Shown: in pieces, positions 42,438 through 52,074 of the stretch
Position numbering within the stretch: the stretch's first letter is position 1
Layout: the number at the start of each line of letters is the position of its first letter
DNA from: JAAYTL01 sp031460505
Lineage (GTDB): Bacteria > Bacillota > Clostridia > Tissierellales > Tissierellaceae
Assembly (NCBI GenBank): GCA_031460505.1
Contig: JAVKTT010000001.1
Location: 1 to 64,000 of the forward strand
Reading direction: 5' to 3'
Length of the DNA stretch: 64,000 nt
The notes under the pieces: generated by a model
What the model was told of the DNA's origin: nothing
The model's database searches: none
The model's input: only the letters and a program-made list of their open reading frames with translations
Translations under genes and position numbers: made by a program

Positions 42438-44423
42438 TTATTCAATTATTTCTTTGAGTCTATCCTCATCTATAATTTCAATTCCTAAATCAACAGCCTT
42501 TGTATACTTACTTCCAGGATCAGCTCCTACTATTACGTAATCTGTCTTCTTGCTTACAGAACCAGAAACCTTTCCACCCATCTTCTCTACCAACTCTTTT
42601 ATTTCACTTCTTGATAATCCCTCGATAGTTCCAGTTATTACTACTGTTTTATCAGTGAATATGGACTGGGTTGTCTCTAATTCTTCATATATAGGATTTA
42701 CCCCTTCAAAAAGAAGTTTATCTATAGCCCTTAAAATTTCTTCATCTTCAAAGAATTCCACAATATTATCAGCAATAATAGGACCTATATCTCCTACTTG
42801 AATCAATTCTTCTTCACATGCTTTCTTTAAATTATCTAGAGATTTATAGTGATTAGCTAAGTCAGTTGCAGTTTTTATACCTACATTTCTAATTCCTAAT
42901 GCATATATAAATGATGCTAAAGATACGTCTTTGCTTCTTTCTATAGCTTCTAGTAAGTTTTTAGACTTCTTATCCTTAAAGCCTTCTAATTTAATTAAAT
43001 CTTCATACTTAATCTCATATATTTCAGGTAAATCCTTTAAGTCCAACTCTTCCAAAAGCTTCTCAGCTGTTTTTTCACTAAACCCTTCTATATTCATAGC
43101 ATCACGACTTGCAAAATGAACCAATCTAGCTACTAATTGAGGCTTACAAGATAAGGAATTTGGACAGAATATATGAACCCCATCTTGATACAATTCCGAA
43201 TGACAAGCAGGACAATGGGTAGGTTTTTCAATTAGAAAAGTCTCTTCATCCTCATCTAACGTACCCAATATCTCAGGAATTACATCATTAGACCTTCTGA
43301 TAAGAACCCTAGAATTAATCCTTACACCTTTTCTTTCAATATCATCATAATTATTGAGAGTAGCTCTTCTAACAGTTACTCCTCCTATATCTACAGGCTC
43401 TAAAATAGCAGTAGGAGTAACCTTTGCTGTACGGCCTACATTCCACTGTACTTCTAAAAGTTTAGTACTAGTTTCCTCTGCTTCAAACTTATAGGCCATA
43501 GCCCATCTAGGAAATCTATTAGTAAAACCTAGAACTTCCCTAGTCCTAATATCATCAATCTTTATAACCATTCCATCTGTTAATACGTCTAGATTCTTTC
43601 TCTCATCATTTATAATATCTATTTCATCTATTAATTCCATTATATTATCAAATGCCTTAGCATAATTAAAGACTGGTAATCTATTCTCTTTTAAAAAATC
43701 TAGTACTTCCCTATGATTCGAAAATTCCTTTCCCTCAATATAGCCAATATTGTAAAAGTATCCAGCTAGATTTCTTTCAGCTGTAACCTTAGTATCTAAG
43801 TTCCTTAATGCTCCTGCTGCAGCATTTCTAGCATTTTTTAAAGGTTCAGTGGCAGTCTTATTATACTCTTCTAAGGCAGATAGTGGCATTAATCCTTCTC
43901 CTTGAACCTCCATAACTCCTTTAAAAGGTATCACCATTGGTATGGATTTGATGGTCTTTAATTGTTCTAAAATACCTTCTCCTACAGTACCATTACCTCT
44001 TGTGGCACCTTGGACTAATTCTCCATCTCTATAGGTAAGATTTAGAGTAAGTCCATCAAATTTGTATTCTAGTATATATACTGGATCTGGTAATTTGTCT
44101 ATATTTGATGAGTTGTAATCTTGAATAAGTCTTTTAACACGATTATCCCAATTAATCAATTCTTCATAACTTTGACATTTATCTAAACTCCATAGTCTTC
44201 CTAAATGAGTATGCTTCTCAAACTTCTCTAGAATATGTCCCCCAACTCTCTGTGTGGGAGAGTGTTGCTTAATAATTCCTGTTTCCTGCTCTAGTTTTAC
44301 CAGTTCATCATAAAATAAATCATATTCCTTATCACTTACTTTAGGACTATCTAAAGTATAGTAATGATAATTTAAGTCACTGATGATCTCAATAAGTTCA
44401 TCAATTCTTTTTTCCTTATCCAA
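42438..44423 (-). CDS. ligA: NAD-dependent DNA ligase
   Basis: A 661-residue ligase sealing nicks in replication and repair. In order: an Ia domain with the NAD-contact tyrosines (LNYHYYTLDSPKVSDKEYD), an adenylation domain with active lysine K121 in LEYKFDGL (K123 counted from the upstream TTG), an OB fold, a four-cysteine zinc finger (CPACHSELYQDGVHIFCPNSLSC), helix-hairpin-helix repeats and a C-terminal BRCT domain (about 585-661). The start is probably TTG 44423, eight bases after GGGGG; an in-frame TTG at 44429 is only two bases from that site. The length is normal. It is second in the pcrA-ligA-gatCAB operon. Confidence 0.95.
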   Translation of the reverse strand: MDKEKRIDELIEIISDLNYHYYTLDSPKVSDKEYDLFYDELVKLEQETGIIKQHSPTQRVGGHILEKFEKHTHLGRLWSLDKCQSYEELINWDNRVKRLIQDYNSSNIDKLPDPVYILEYKFDGLTLNLTYRDGELVQGATRGNGTVGEGILEQLKTIKSIPMVIPFKGVMEVQGEGLMPLSALEEYNKTATEPLKNARNAAAGALRNLDTKVTAERNLAGYFYNIGYIEGKEFSNHREVLDFLKENRLPVFNYAKAFDNIMELIDEIDIINDERKNLDVLTDGMVIKIDDIRTREVLGFTNRFPRWAMAYKFEAEETSTKLLEVQWNVGRTAKVTPTAILEPVDIGGVTVRRATLNNYDDIERKGVRINSRVLIRRSNDVIPEILGTLDEDEETFLIEKPTHCPACHSELYQDGVHIFCPNSLSCKPQLVARLVHFASRDAMNIEGFSEKTAEKLLEELDLKDLPEIYEIKYEDLIKLEGFKDKKSKNLLEAIERSKDVSLASFIYALGIRNVGIKTATDLANHYKSLDNLKKACEEELIQVGDIGPIIADNIVEFFEDEEILRAIDKLLFEGVNPIYEELETTQSIFTDKTVVITGTIEGLSRSEIKELVEKMGGKVSGSVSKKTDYVIVGADPGSKYTKAVDLGIEIIDEDRLKEIIE

Positions 44424-44435
44424 ACTCAATACCCC

Positions 44436-46625
44436 CTAAATAATTTCTATGGGTGCAATGGACATTAATAGTCTCTTAAGTCCTTCCTTATCAAATGCAA
44501 TGGTCAATTCTTTATCATTATCTTGAGGTTTTACCTGTACTATGATGCCTGTACCCCATTTCTTGTGTTTGACCCTGTCACCAACATTTACATCTATATT
44601 TAGATCAGTCTTAGGCTTTATAACAAATTCTTTTTTAGGAACTGTATAATCCCAAACCTTTACTAATTCCTCTTCAGGATTTCTCTCTACTTTTACCTTC
44701 TTTATTACTTTTTTCTCAATGGAATCGCCCATCTCATCAATAAATCTAGATGGCAAGGTAAAATTAGTATTACCATATATTGTTCTCTTTTGAGCATTAG
44801 TTATGTATAATGCTTCCTCTGCTCTTGTAATTGCAACATAACAAAGCCTGCGCTCTTCTTCTAAACTTTCATCATCACCAAAATCCCTAATAATTGGGAA
44901 TAACCCATCTTCCATACCTACCAAGAAAACAACTGGAAACTCTAGTCCCTTAGCACTATGAACCGTCATCAATGTTATTAGACTAGTATCTTCATTAGTT
45001 TTATCAACATCTGACAATAATGACACAGATCCTAGAAAATCCTCTAGAGTTGGATCTTCATTTCTTTCTTCATAATTAAGTGCAACTGAAATAAACTCCA
45101 TTATATTCTCAATTCTTGTCTTAGACTCAATAGTATTTTCTTTATTTAGTTCCTCTATATATCCAATGCTATTTACTACATCCTCTATAAAGCCCTTTAA
45201 TCCCATTATCTCCTTTTTGGCCATTAAAGTATTCATCATGTCCATGAAACCTTTTAAGCTGTTTTTAGCTCTTGTGCTTAAACCGTCTATATTATCAATG
45301 CTAAATAATGATGCATAAATAGATTCTCCTTGCTTGGCTCCATATTCCTCTATCTTATCTATAGTAGCATTACCTATTCCTCTCCTAGGAGTATTGATAA
45401 TCCTCTTTAAGGATATATTATCATTAGGGTTTTCTAGTACCTTTAAATATGCAATAATATCTTTTACTTCTTTTCTATCATAGAATTTTAATCCCCCAAC
45501 TATCTTATAAGGTAGACCTTCATGCATGAAAGCTTCCTCAAACGTACGGGACTGGGCATTTGTTCTATAAAGTATAGCTATATCAGATAATTTGTAACCC
45601 TTATTTAGTAATTGATGAATCCTGTTGGCTACAAATAGTGCTTCATCATTAGAATGATCCAGTTGTTCATAGATTACACTGTCCCCTTCATCTTTAGCTG
45701 TCCAAAGATTTTTAGGATAATTATCTGTATTGTGCTTAATTACCTGATTGGCAACATTTAATATATTCTTTGTAGAACGGTAATTTTGCTCAAGATATAC
45801 AACCTTTGCTCCAACATAGTCCTTTTCAAAATCAAGGATATTGCTGATATCCGCCCCTCTCCATGAATAGATACTCTGCGCATCATCCCCTACCACGCAT
45901 ATATTCCTATATTTAGCAGATAGTAGTTTTACAAGATGATATTGTATCTTGTTAGTATCTTGGTATTCATCTACAAATACATACTGAAATCTATTTTGAT
46001 AGTATCCAAGAATCTCTTGATTCTCTCTTAAAAGCTGAACAGCCTTTATTATCAAATCATCAAAATCCAAAGCATTATATTGCTTTAACTTTTTCTCATA
46101 TAATTGATATAATTCACCAATTTTTCTTTCTCTATAATCCCCATAATTATCTATAATGTATTCTTCAGGATCAATTTGTTCATCCTTTAGACTACTAATC
46201 TTTGCTAGAACACTGGATTCTTTGTACATACTCTTGTCCACATTTAGTTCTTTAATACACTCTCTAATAAGAGTAATTTGATCATCCCTATCATAAATTG
46301 TAAATGATCTTTCATATCCAATTTTATCAATATCACGTCTTAATATTCTTACACATATGGAGTGAAATGTTCCAATCCACATATTGTCGACATTTGTATT
46401 TAGTAAATCTGCCACTCTTTCCTTCATTTCGTTGGCAGCTTTATTTGTAAAGGTAATTGCCAAAATATTTCCCGGGAAAACTCCCTTTTCTTCGATTAAA
46501 TATGCAATTTTATGTGTCACAACTCGAGTTTTGCCACTCCCAGCTCCTGCCATAATAAGTAAAGGCCCTTCTGAATGAAGAACAGCCTCTCTTTGTCTAT
46601 CATTAAGTCCTGCTAAATAATCCAT
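44436..46625 (-). CDS. pcrA: ATP-dependent DNA helicase PcrA
   Basis: A 729-residue superfamily 1A 3'-5' helicase for repair and plasmid/rolling-circle replication, displacing RecA and RNA polymerase. Motifs: LNDRQREAVLHSEGPLLIMAGAGSGKTRV (Q-motif and Walker A), VDEYQDTNKIQ (motif II), GDDAQSIYSWRGAD (motif III), LEQNYRST (motif IV), and LMTVHSAKGLEFPVVFLVGMEDG with VAITRAEEALYIT (V-VI). The C terminus ends in a Tudor-like segment (VGDRVKHKKWGTGIIVQV) that binds RNA polymerase in PcrA. The start is ATG behind GGATGGTGG. It is the first gene of the pcrA-ligA operon. Confidence 0.95.
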   Translation of the reverse strand: MDYLAGLNDRQREAVLHSEGPLLIMAGAGSGKTRVVTHKIAYLIEEKGVFPGNILAITFTNKAANEMKERVADLLNTNVDNMWIGTFHSICVRILRRDIDKIGYERSFTIYDRDDQITLIRECIKELNVDKSMYKESSVLAKISSLKDEQIDPEEYIIDNYGDYRERKIGELYQLYEKKLKQYNALDFDDLIIKAVQLLRENQEILGYYQNRFQYVFVDEYQDTNKIQYHLVKLLSAKYRNICVVGDDAQSIYSWRGADISNILDFEKDYVGAKVVYLEQNYRSTKNILNVANQVIKHNTDNYPKNLWTAKDEGDSVIYEQLDHSNDEALFVANRIHQLLNKGYKLSDIAILYRTNAQSRTFEEAFMHEGLPYKIVGGLKFYDRKEVKDIIAYLKVLENPNDNISLKRIINTPRRGIGNATIDKIEEYGAKQGESIYASLFSIDNIDGLSTRAKNSLKGFMDMMNTLMAKKEIMGLKGFIEDVVNSIGYIEELNKENTIESKTRIENIMEFISVALNYEERNEDPTLEDFLGSVSLLSDVDKTNEDTSLITLMTVHSAKGLEFPVVFLVGMEDGLFPIIRDFGDDESLEEERRLCYVAITRAEEALYITNAQKRTIYGNTNFTLPSRFIDEMGDSIEKKVIKKVKVERNPEEELVKVWDYTVPKKEFVIKPKTDLNIDVNVGDRVKHKKWGTGIIVQVKPQDNDKELTIAFDKEGLKRLLMSIAPIEII

Positions 46626-46704
46626 TATTCCACCATCCTAACTATTCTACCTATTTAATTATATAGTATTGGAGAGTAGATTTCCATAGAATTAAACACT
46701 GGCA

Positions 46705-46743
46705 TAAAAATTAGTATCATTAAGGAATAACCCTAATGATACT
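46705..46743 (-). terminator. Terminator of ytaF
   Basis: AGTATCATTA/TAATGATACT stem on the minus strand, followed by AATTTTTATG. Confidence 0.7.
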
Positions 46744-46797
46744 TATAAATACTCTACCGACCAGATATCCTCACTTGAAAATTTTCTGACATTATTA

Positions 46798-47415
46798 CTA
46801 GACTAATCTCAATAAACCAAGCACCATTAAAATTAGTCCAGGAAGATAATGAAATTTCTGACCTATTTTATTTACAATTGAATTCATTGCCGCAATATTA
46901 CCAATACCAATTAGAATAAAATGTGTTAGTCCAAATAAGAAAGGTGTAGTATATGGGTTCACACCCATAAGTGCTATAGTGAATGCAGCAATAGATGCAT
47001 CCATTGCCACAGCTAATCCTAATATAGTTCCTTCAACAGGTTTTATATCGTTTTGATTATCTATATCTGCTAAAATTGGATTACGCAACACCTTTATTAA
47101 ATCCTTAAGCTTAACGTTTGTTAGATTTAAATTTTCATTTAAATTTTTATCTTGTTTTTTATTACCTTTAACTGTTAGTATTCCAAGTAAAATAAGTAGT
47201 CCAGCTCCAATAAATTTAGCTATTTCAATTGGAATATACTCACTTATATTATATCCTATTAACATTGCTATCATTGTGCAAATTACAGACATGAATGAAA
47301 TAACAAATAACGAAAAAGGTTTTATCCTTATATTTCTTAGCCCAAACGAAAATCCACCCCAAAAACCGTCAATACTCACTGCAGTTGCCATTAAAATCAA
47401 ACTAATTAACTCCAT
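46798..47415 (-). CDS. ytaF: Sporulation membrane protein YtaF (MntP-related)
   Basis: A 205-residue protein with six hydrophobic segments in two similar halves (MATAVSIDGFWGGFSFGLRNIRI and LGLAVAMDASIAAFTIALMG), the MntP/YtaF fold. The central linker with NPILADIDNQNDIKPVEGTILG is the YtaF-specific block, separating it from the Mn2+ exporter MntP. YtaF-type proteins belong to the sporulation programme of Bacilli and Clostridia; what they transport is unclear. The start is ATG behind GAGGTGA. It is a single-gene unit with its own terminator. Confidence 0.82.
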   Translation of the reverse strand: MELISLILMATAVSIDGFWGGFSFGLRNIRIKPFSLFVISFMSVICTMIAMLIGYNISEYIPIEIAKFIGAGLLILLGILTVKGNKKQDKNLNENLNLTNVKLKDLIKVLRNPILADIDNQNDIKPVEGTILGLAVAMDASIAAFTIALMGVNPYTTPFLFGLTHFILIGIGNIAAMNSIVNKIGQKFHYLPGLILMVLGLLRLV

Positions 47416-47506
47416 GATTTATCACCTCAATATCTCATTTAATATTAAGGTATGTATCATAATAGGTATTTGACATAGTTTAATTAATAGAAAGATATTT
47501 TATCAA

Positions 47507-47549
47507 TAAAAAAGACATACTCATATATAAAAAACTTCATGAATATGTC
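47507..47549 (-). terminator. Terminator after the second serine/threonine dehydratase gene
   Basis: GACATATTCAT/ATGAGTATGTC stem with an AT-rich loop on the minus strand, then TTTTTTATT. Confidence 0.7.
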
Positions 47550-47568
47550 GCTTAATAGTTAATTACAT

Positions 47569-48525
47569 CTAATTACTCAATATTTCAGATAATAATTTAA
47601 GGTCGTTATTTCCTCCCGAAATTACAAAACATACTTTATCATCACTTCTTACGTTAAGGGAGTTTCTACTAGCTGCTCCAATTCCTAGAGATGATGAAGG
47701 TTCTGCAACAATTTTAGCTTTCTCTACTAATAATTTCATTGCTTTTCTTATATCATCTTCTCCAGCAGTTACAATATTATCTACATATTTCTTAATTATC
47801 TCAAAATTATCTGGATTAGCACGATCAGTTCGAGTCCCATCTGCTATTGTATTAACATTTTTAAGTGTAACTGGTTCTCCAACTCTTAGACTTTCGCTAT
47901 ATCTATTGGCACCTTCTGGCTCTACACCAACAATACATATATCCTGATTAATTCCTTTGGCAGCTATAGAAATACCTGATATTAGTCCTCCTCCACCTAT
48001 AGGAACAACAATTATATCCATATCAGGTTCATCTTCTAAAATTTCTAAAGCTATCGTACCTTGTCCTGCCTTAACATAATCATCTGCATATGGATGTACT
48101 TCAGTTCGTTTTTCTTTTTCAACTATCTCTTTTGCTTTTTTGTCTCTTTCACTTGATAATTGTCCATATAAGACCACATCTGCACCAAATCCTTTAACGT
48201 TCTCTAATTTTACTGGATTGCAGTTCTCCGGCATAACAATCTTTGCATCAATTCCTAATCGTTTAGCAGAATAGGCTACACCTTGAGCATGGTTTCCACT
48301 TGAAGCACTAACAACACCATATTGTTTTTCATCACCACTTAATGCAAGTAACTTATTAGTCGCACCTCTTAGTTTAAAGGACCCTGTATGTTGAAGGTTT
48401 TCAGGTTTAATGTATACTTTGCAACTAAGATAATCATCAAGAGCTGGAACTCTCAATAATGGTGTTCTGATAATATAAGGTGAAATTCTTTCCTGAGCTT
48501 TACGTACATCTTCTAAACTAATCAT
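47569..48525 (-). CDS. Threonine/serine ammonia-lyase (second copy)
   Basis: A 318-residue fold-type II PLP enzyme. The PLP lysine is in TGSFKLRGA (K51), SSGNHAQGVAYSA and VPIGGGGLISG are the substrate and phosphate loops, and there is no C-terminal ACT domain. This is the catabolic TdcB-like form producing 2-oxobutyrate from threonine, or pyruvate from serine. It is closer to classical threonine ammonia-lyases (HTGSFKLRGA) than the T-box-linked copy at 19964, which has KSYKVRGA. The likely start is ATG 48525, with GGGGG ten bases upstream; ATG 48531 is too close to that site. It stands alone. Confidence 0.88.
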   Translation of the reverse strand: MISLEDVRKAQERISPYIIRTPLLRVPALDDYLSCKVYIKPENLQHTGSFKLRGATNKLLALSGDEKQYGVVSASSGNHAQGVAYSAKRLGIDAKIVMPENCNPVKLENVKGFGADVVLYGQLSSERDKKAKEIVEKEKRTEVHPYADDYVKAGQGTIALEILEDEPDMDIIVVPIGGGGLISGISIAAKGINQDICIVGVEPEGANRYSESLRVGEPVTLKNVNTIADGTRTDRANPDNFEIIKKYVDNIVTAGEDDIRKAMKLLVEKAKIVAEPSSSLGIGAASRNSLNVRSDDKVCFVISGGNNDLKLLSEILSN

Positions 48526-48626
48526 GATCATCTTCCCCCTTCTAAATTAACATCCCAACACCTTTTCTAAATTAATTTAAATATAGTATATCATCTTGCT
48601 GGAACTTTTCAACAACTGAGCCTTAT

Positions 48627-49868
48627 CTATTTTTTCTTTCTTTTACTAATACTTCTAATGGTTTTCTTTTTACCTGAAGTCTTATTCCTTTTAAAATCCT
48701 GCTTTTTATTATTATCAATACTGGTTCTCTTATGATCCTTTTCTCTATTATTATCTATCGTAGCTTTCTTTTTCTTAATATTCATCCTAATTTTATTTTC
48801 TATTGCAATTAATTGCTGTTGATCTTTTGGTGTTACAAATGTAAATGCTTTTCCACTTTCACCTGCTCTACCTGTACGACCTATTCTATGGATATAGGAC
48901 TCAGCATCTTCAGGTATGTCATAGTTAAATATATGGGTTATCCCTTCTATATCTAAACCTCGTGCTGCCACATCTGTCGCCACAAGAAGTTGCAGTTTTA
49001 TTTTTCTAAAATCATTTATCACTTTTTCACGTTTTGCTTGACTAAGGTCTCCATGTATTTCGTCCGAGTTATATCCACGACTTAGTAGATCAATATTTAA
49101 TGCTTTCACACGCCTTTTCGTACGGCAGAAGATTATGGCCATAAATGGTCTTTCTTCATCTATTATGTTACAAAGAGCATCTTGTTTTCCTCTATCTGTG
49201 GTTTCTATTACCACTTGTTTAATTTCATCCAGTGTTACTCTTTCATTCTCTATCTGTATTACTACAGGTGAACGCATATATCTTGTAGCTAAAACTTTTA
49301 ATTGTTTTGGCATTGTTGCTGAGAATAACATTGTTTGGTGCGTTTTAGAGGTTTTATAAATTATGTCCTCTACATCTTTTAAGAAGCCCATATTTAACAT
49401 TTCATCAGCTTCGTCTAGTACAATCATTTTCACTTGACTTAAGTCAATGGTTTTTCTTCTTATATGATCCAATAATCTACCTGGTGTACCAATTACAATA
49501 TTAACTCCTCTTTTTAACTGTTTTAGTTGTCTCTCTACGTCCTGTCCACCATAGACTGCTAATATACTTATACCTCTGCCTTCTGCTAATTTTTTGGCCT
49601 CATTAGTTATTTGAATTGCCAACTCCCTTGTTGGAGTTATGATTAAAGACTGTATATAGGGTTTATCCATATCTATATTTTCTATAATTGGTAGCATAAA
49701 AGCAAAAGTTTTACCTGTACCTGTATGAGCCTGTGCTATAACATCTTTTCCCTTTAACAGTTCAGGAATTGCCTGTTCTTGAACTGGAGTGGGTTTATTA
49801 ATTCCTTCTTTCACTAAAGCCTTTACCAAATCTTCACTTATACCAAGTGTTCTAAAATCTATTGTCAT
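48627..49868 (-). CDS. DEAD-box RNA helicase
   Basis: A 413-residue ATP-dependent RNA helicase. All motifs are visible: the Q-motif (KPTPVQEQAIP), AHTGTGKT, PTRELAIQ, GG, TPGRLLDHI, DEADEML, SATMP, the second-domain FCRTKRRV, ATDVAARGLDI and HRIGRTGRAGESG. A lysine-rich tail (about 365-413, ending SISKRKKK) replaces any specific RNA-binding domain. The size and tail resemble the RhlE/CshA groups, used in RNA turnover, ribosome assembly and cold adaptation; the exact orthologue is not clear. The start is ATG behind AAAAGGGCGG. It appears to be a single gene. Confidence 0.93.
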   Translation of the reverse strand: MTIDFRTLGISEDLVKALVKEGINKPTPVQEQAIPELLKGKDVIAQAHTGTGKTFAFMLPIIENIDMDKPYIQSLIITPTRELAIQITNEAKKLAEGRGISILAVYGGQDVERQLKQLKRGVNIVIGTPGRLLDHIRRKTIDLSQVKMIVLDEADEMLNMGFLKDVEDIIYKTSKTHQTMLFSATMPKQLKVLATRYMRSPVVIQIENERVTLDEIKQVVIETTDRGKQDALCNIIDEERPFMAIIFCRTKRRVKALNIDLLSRGYNSDEIHGDLSQAKREKVINDFRKIKLQLLVATDVAARGLDIEGITHIFNYDIPEDAESYIHRIGRTGRAGESGKAFTFVTPKDQQQLIAIENKIRMNIKKKKATIDNNREKDHKRTSIDNNKKQDFKRNKTSGKKKTIRSISKRKKK

Positions 49869-49954
49869 TATTTTACCGCCCTTTTCTTATTTTCTTAGAT
49901 AGTATATTTTACCACAAAAGATAAATAAATATATACAATTATAATTAATTTTAC

Positions 49955-49994
49955 AAAGAAACTGGAACATGACCTGAACTGTCCCATGTCCCAG
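49955..49994 (-). terminator. Terminator-like hairpin after the LCCL-domain gene
   Basis: CTGGGACATG/CATGTTCCAG stem on the minus strand, followed by TTTCTTTGT. Confidence 0.6.
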
Positions 49995-50062
49995 CAACCT
50001 TTTTATGAATACCCTTTATTAATAATTAATAAATTATTCAAGCCTGACATTATCTTGTACTT

Positions 50063-52045
50063 TTAATAATGTGCTGGTGAGCTAACCCCGGTCATGGTAA
50101 TTTCGTAATACTTTACAAATGGTCCCGTTACTCCGTCTTCATTCATTGGAAGTACCACCACATATCTTGATTCTCCCCAAGTGACATTAACAATATCTGC
50201 TGGTAAACCAGTATTTGATTTTGTCGAAAAAGATGTATCACTTACAACAATTTCACTAAATCCTGTTAGATCTCTATAATTTTTGAAATTCATATAATTC
50301 CTAACACTATTAGAAACATATACCTTATATTTGCTTGCTCCTTCAACAGGTTTCCATGAAAGCCCATACCAACATGGTGTACCAATATCACCATCTGTTT
50401 GTTTTTCTGACCACATTGTATCTCCTACTATTCTATCAAGTAGTGTAAATCTTAGATTTTGTGGAGTACTTTCAGCTGTTCCATTTACTGTTGTAATACT
50501 AATATCCACAGTCTTACCTATTTTCTCAGTATAAGAAAAAGCTTCATCAGTAAATTCATAAATATCAGGTTCCCCATTTTCGGTAGAATAAACCTTAAAT
50601 CCTGTATGATCGCCAAGGGTTATTGGCCTTTGTAGTCTAAATATTACTTTCCCTACATTTCCATCCAGTAACTGAAGTCGATCCTCCATATAAAATACAG
50701 GCTGTTTTGGAACAGAATATTTACTGGTTTCTGGATTAGTAGCCTTGGTTTCTGGATTCTTGGGGATTTCAGGATCCTTAGGTGTTTCTTGATCCTTAGG
50801 AGTTTCTAGATCCTTAGGAATCTCTGGTTCTATTGGTGTCTTTGGCTCTGTGGGTAACTTTGGTTCTGATGGAATCCCAGGTTCTATGGGTGTAGGGGGT
50901 TCATAAGTTATTACAGCCTCTTTCGTACTGTTAATCCAATCTACTTTTGCATTAAGATTTTCAGCAGAAAAGCGTACTGGTACATATGTCCGTTCATTTT
51001 GTATAATCGGTGCTACGTCTATTTGACGTTCTTCACCGTTCACTGTTATTACTTTTTTACCAACCCACATATTTACAGTATTTCCATTTGCCGTTAATAT
51101 GATTTTTTGAGTACTGTTATCCCAATCTACAGTCCCACCCATAGCCTCTACAATTGCACGAATAGGAACCATTGTACGTGATGAAACAACTATAGGGGTA
51201 GTTCCGCGACCTGGATCAATCTCCTGGCTTTTACCATTGACACTCATGTATTTATTATCAATTTGAAGTACGATAAAATTCTTAATATTTTCTGATTTTG
51301 TAATTTCACTTCCTGTTTTAATTGTATATTGTCCTATTGCATCGCCTAATACTTCTTCTATACCTTTCATAGGGTTAGCTTCAACAAGGACTGGTTTAAC
51401 TGTGTAGTAATAAGTGGTATTTGGCTCTACATTAACGTCAGCATATGAATTACTTGTAATATAAAAATCTGTAACCGAAACACCTAAATCATCTTGTGTT
51501 GTTGATCTAAATAAGCGGTAACCAAGTACTCCCTGAGTTTCCCATGACATAATTACGCCTTCTTTAAATACCTCAGAGCTGATATTTTCGTGGGTGTTAT
51601 CTTTGTCTGTTTTTATAGGTGGTGTTGGTGGTGTAGGTGTATCTTTATTTTGAGCAGAATCAGTGAATTTAAAACTTCCATCCCATGCACCATAATCATA
51701 AGTTTCAACACTATTTTTTATAGATCCAACGTATGAAGTTTGCCCTGGGAGAATAGTTATTTTAACGGTCTTTGTCTCTCCAACCTTTAAAACTCCTGCA
51801 TGAACAGCTGCATATCCTATGTCAGAGTCATCTGAATATATGTCAGTTCCCCATGCATTTCCTTCTAATGTGCCAGTAACTTTTACATCAAGAATAGTTT
51901 CCCACTGACCACGATATTCGTCTAGATACAAATAATTAGCATCAATACTTCTTTCTCCACCTGCATTTGCTATAGGAGATACAACCAATGAAACTAGAAT
52001 AAATACAATCACGAATACTTTAAACAACTTATTACTCTTTCTCAT
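50063..52045 (-). CDS. Secreted LCCL-domain protein with Fn3 and copper-amine-oxidase-N modules
   Basis: A 660-residue exported protein. In order: signal peptide (1-29), an LCCL-like domain (about 35-130, with NAWGTDIYSDDSDIGYAAVHAG, TVKITILPGQTSYVGS and NSVETYDYGAWDGSF), a fibronectin-III-like domain (about 150-240), a copper-amine-oxidase-N-type domain (about 255-385), a proline/glutamate-rich linker of imperfect four- to six-residue repeats (about 387-455), and two further beta-sandwich regions. The Fn3 plus amine-oxidase-N block is about three-quarters identical to that of the next gene upstream. The call rests on visible motifs; the LCCL match is by eye. It is probably a cell-surface binding protein, partner or ligand unknown. 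The start is ATG behind GAAAGGTAGG. Confidence 0.78.
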   Translation of the reverse strand: MRKSNKLFKVFVIVFILVSLVVSPIANAGGERSIDANYLYLDEYRGQWETILDVKVTGTLEGNAWGTDIYSDDSDIGYAAVHAGVLKVGETKTVKITILPGQTSYVGSIKNSVETYDYGAWDGSFKFTDSAQNKDTPTPPTPPIKTDKDNTHENISSEVFKEGVIMSWETQGVLGYRLFRSTTQDDLGVSVTDFYITSNSYADVNVEPNTTYYYTVKPVLVEANPMKGIEEVLGDAIGQYTIKTGSEITKSENIKNFIVLQIDNKYMSVNGKSQEIDPGRGTTPIVVSSRTMVPIRAIVEAMGGTVDWDNSTQKIILTANGNTVNMWVGKKVITVNGEERQIDVAPIIQNERTYVPVRFSAENLNAKVDWINSTKEAVITYEPPTPIEPGIPSEPKLPTEPKTPIEPEIPKDLETPKDQETPKDPEIPKNPETKATNPETSKYSVPKQPVFYMEDRLQLLDGNVGKVIFRLQRPITLGDHTGFKVYSTENGEPDIYEFTDEAFSYTEKIGKTVDISITTVNGTAESTPQNLRFTLLDRIVGDTMWSEKQTDGDIGTPCWYGLSWKPVEGASKYKVYVSNSVRNYMNFKNYRDLTGFSEIVVSDTSFSTKSNTGLPADIVNVTWGESRYVVVLPMNEDGVTGPFVKYYEITMTGVSSPAHY

Positions 52046-52074
52046 AATTATATACCTACCTTTCTAATTTAAAA

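Noticed and set aside
50700..50900. Short tandem repeats resembling a repeat array
   Set aside because: They encode the Pro/Glu-rich linker of the LCCL protein; there are no conserved repeats with unique spacers, so not a CRISPR.
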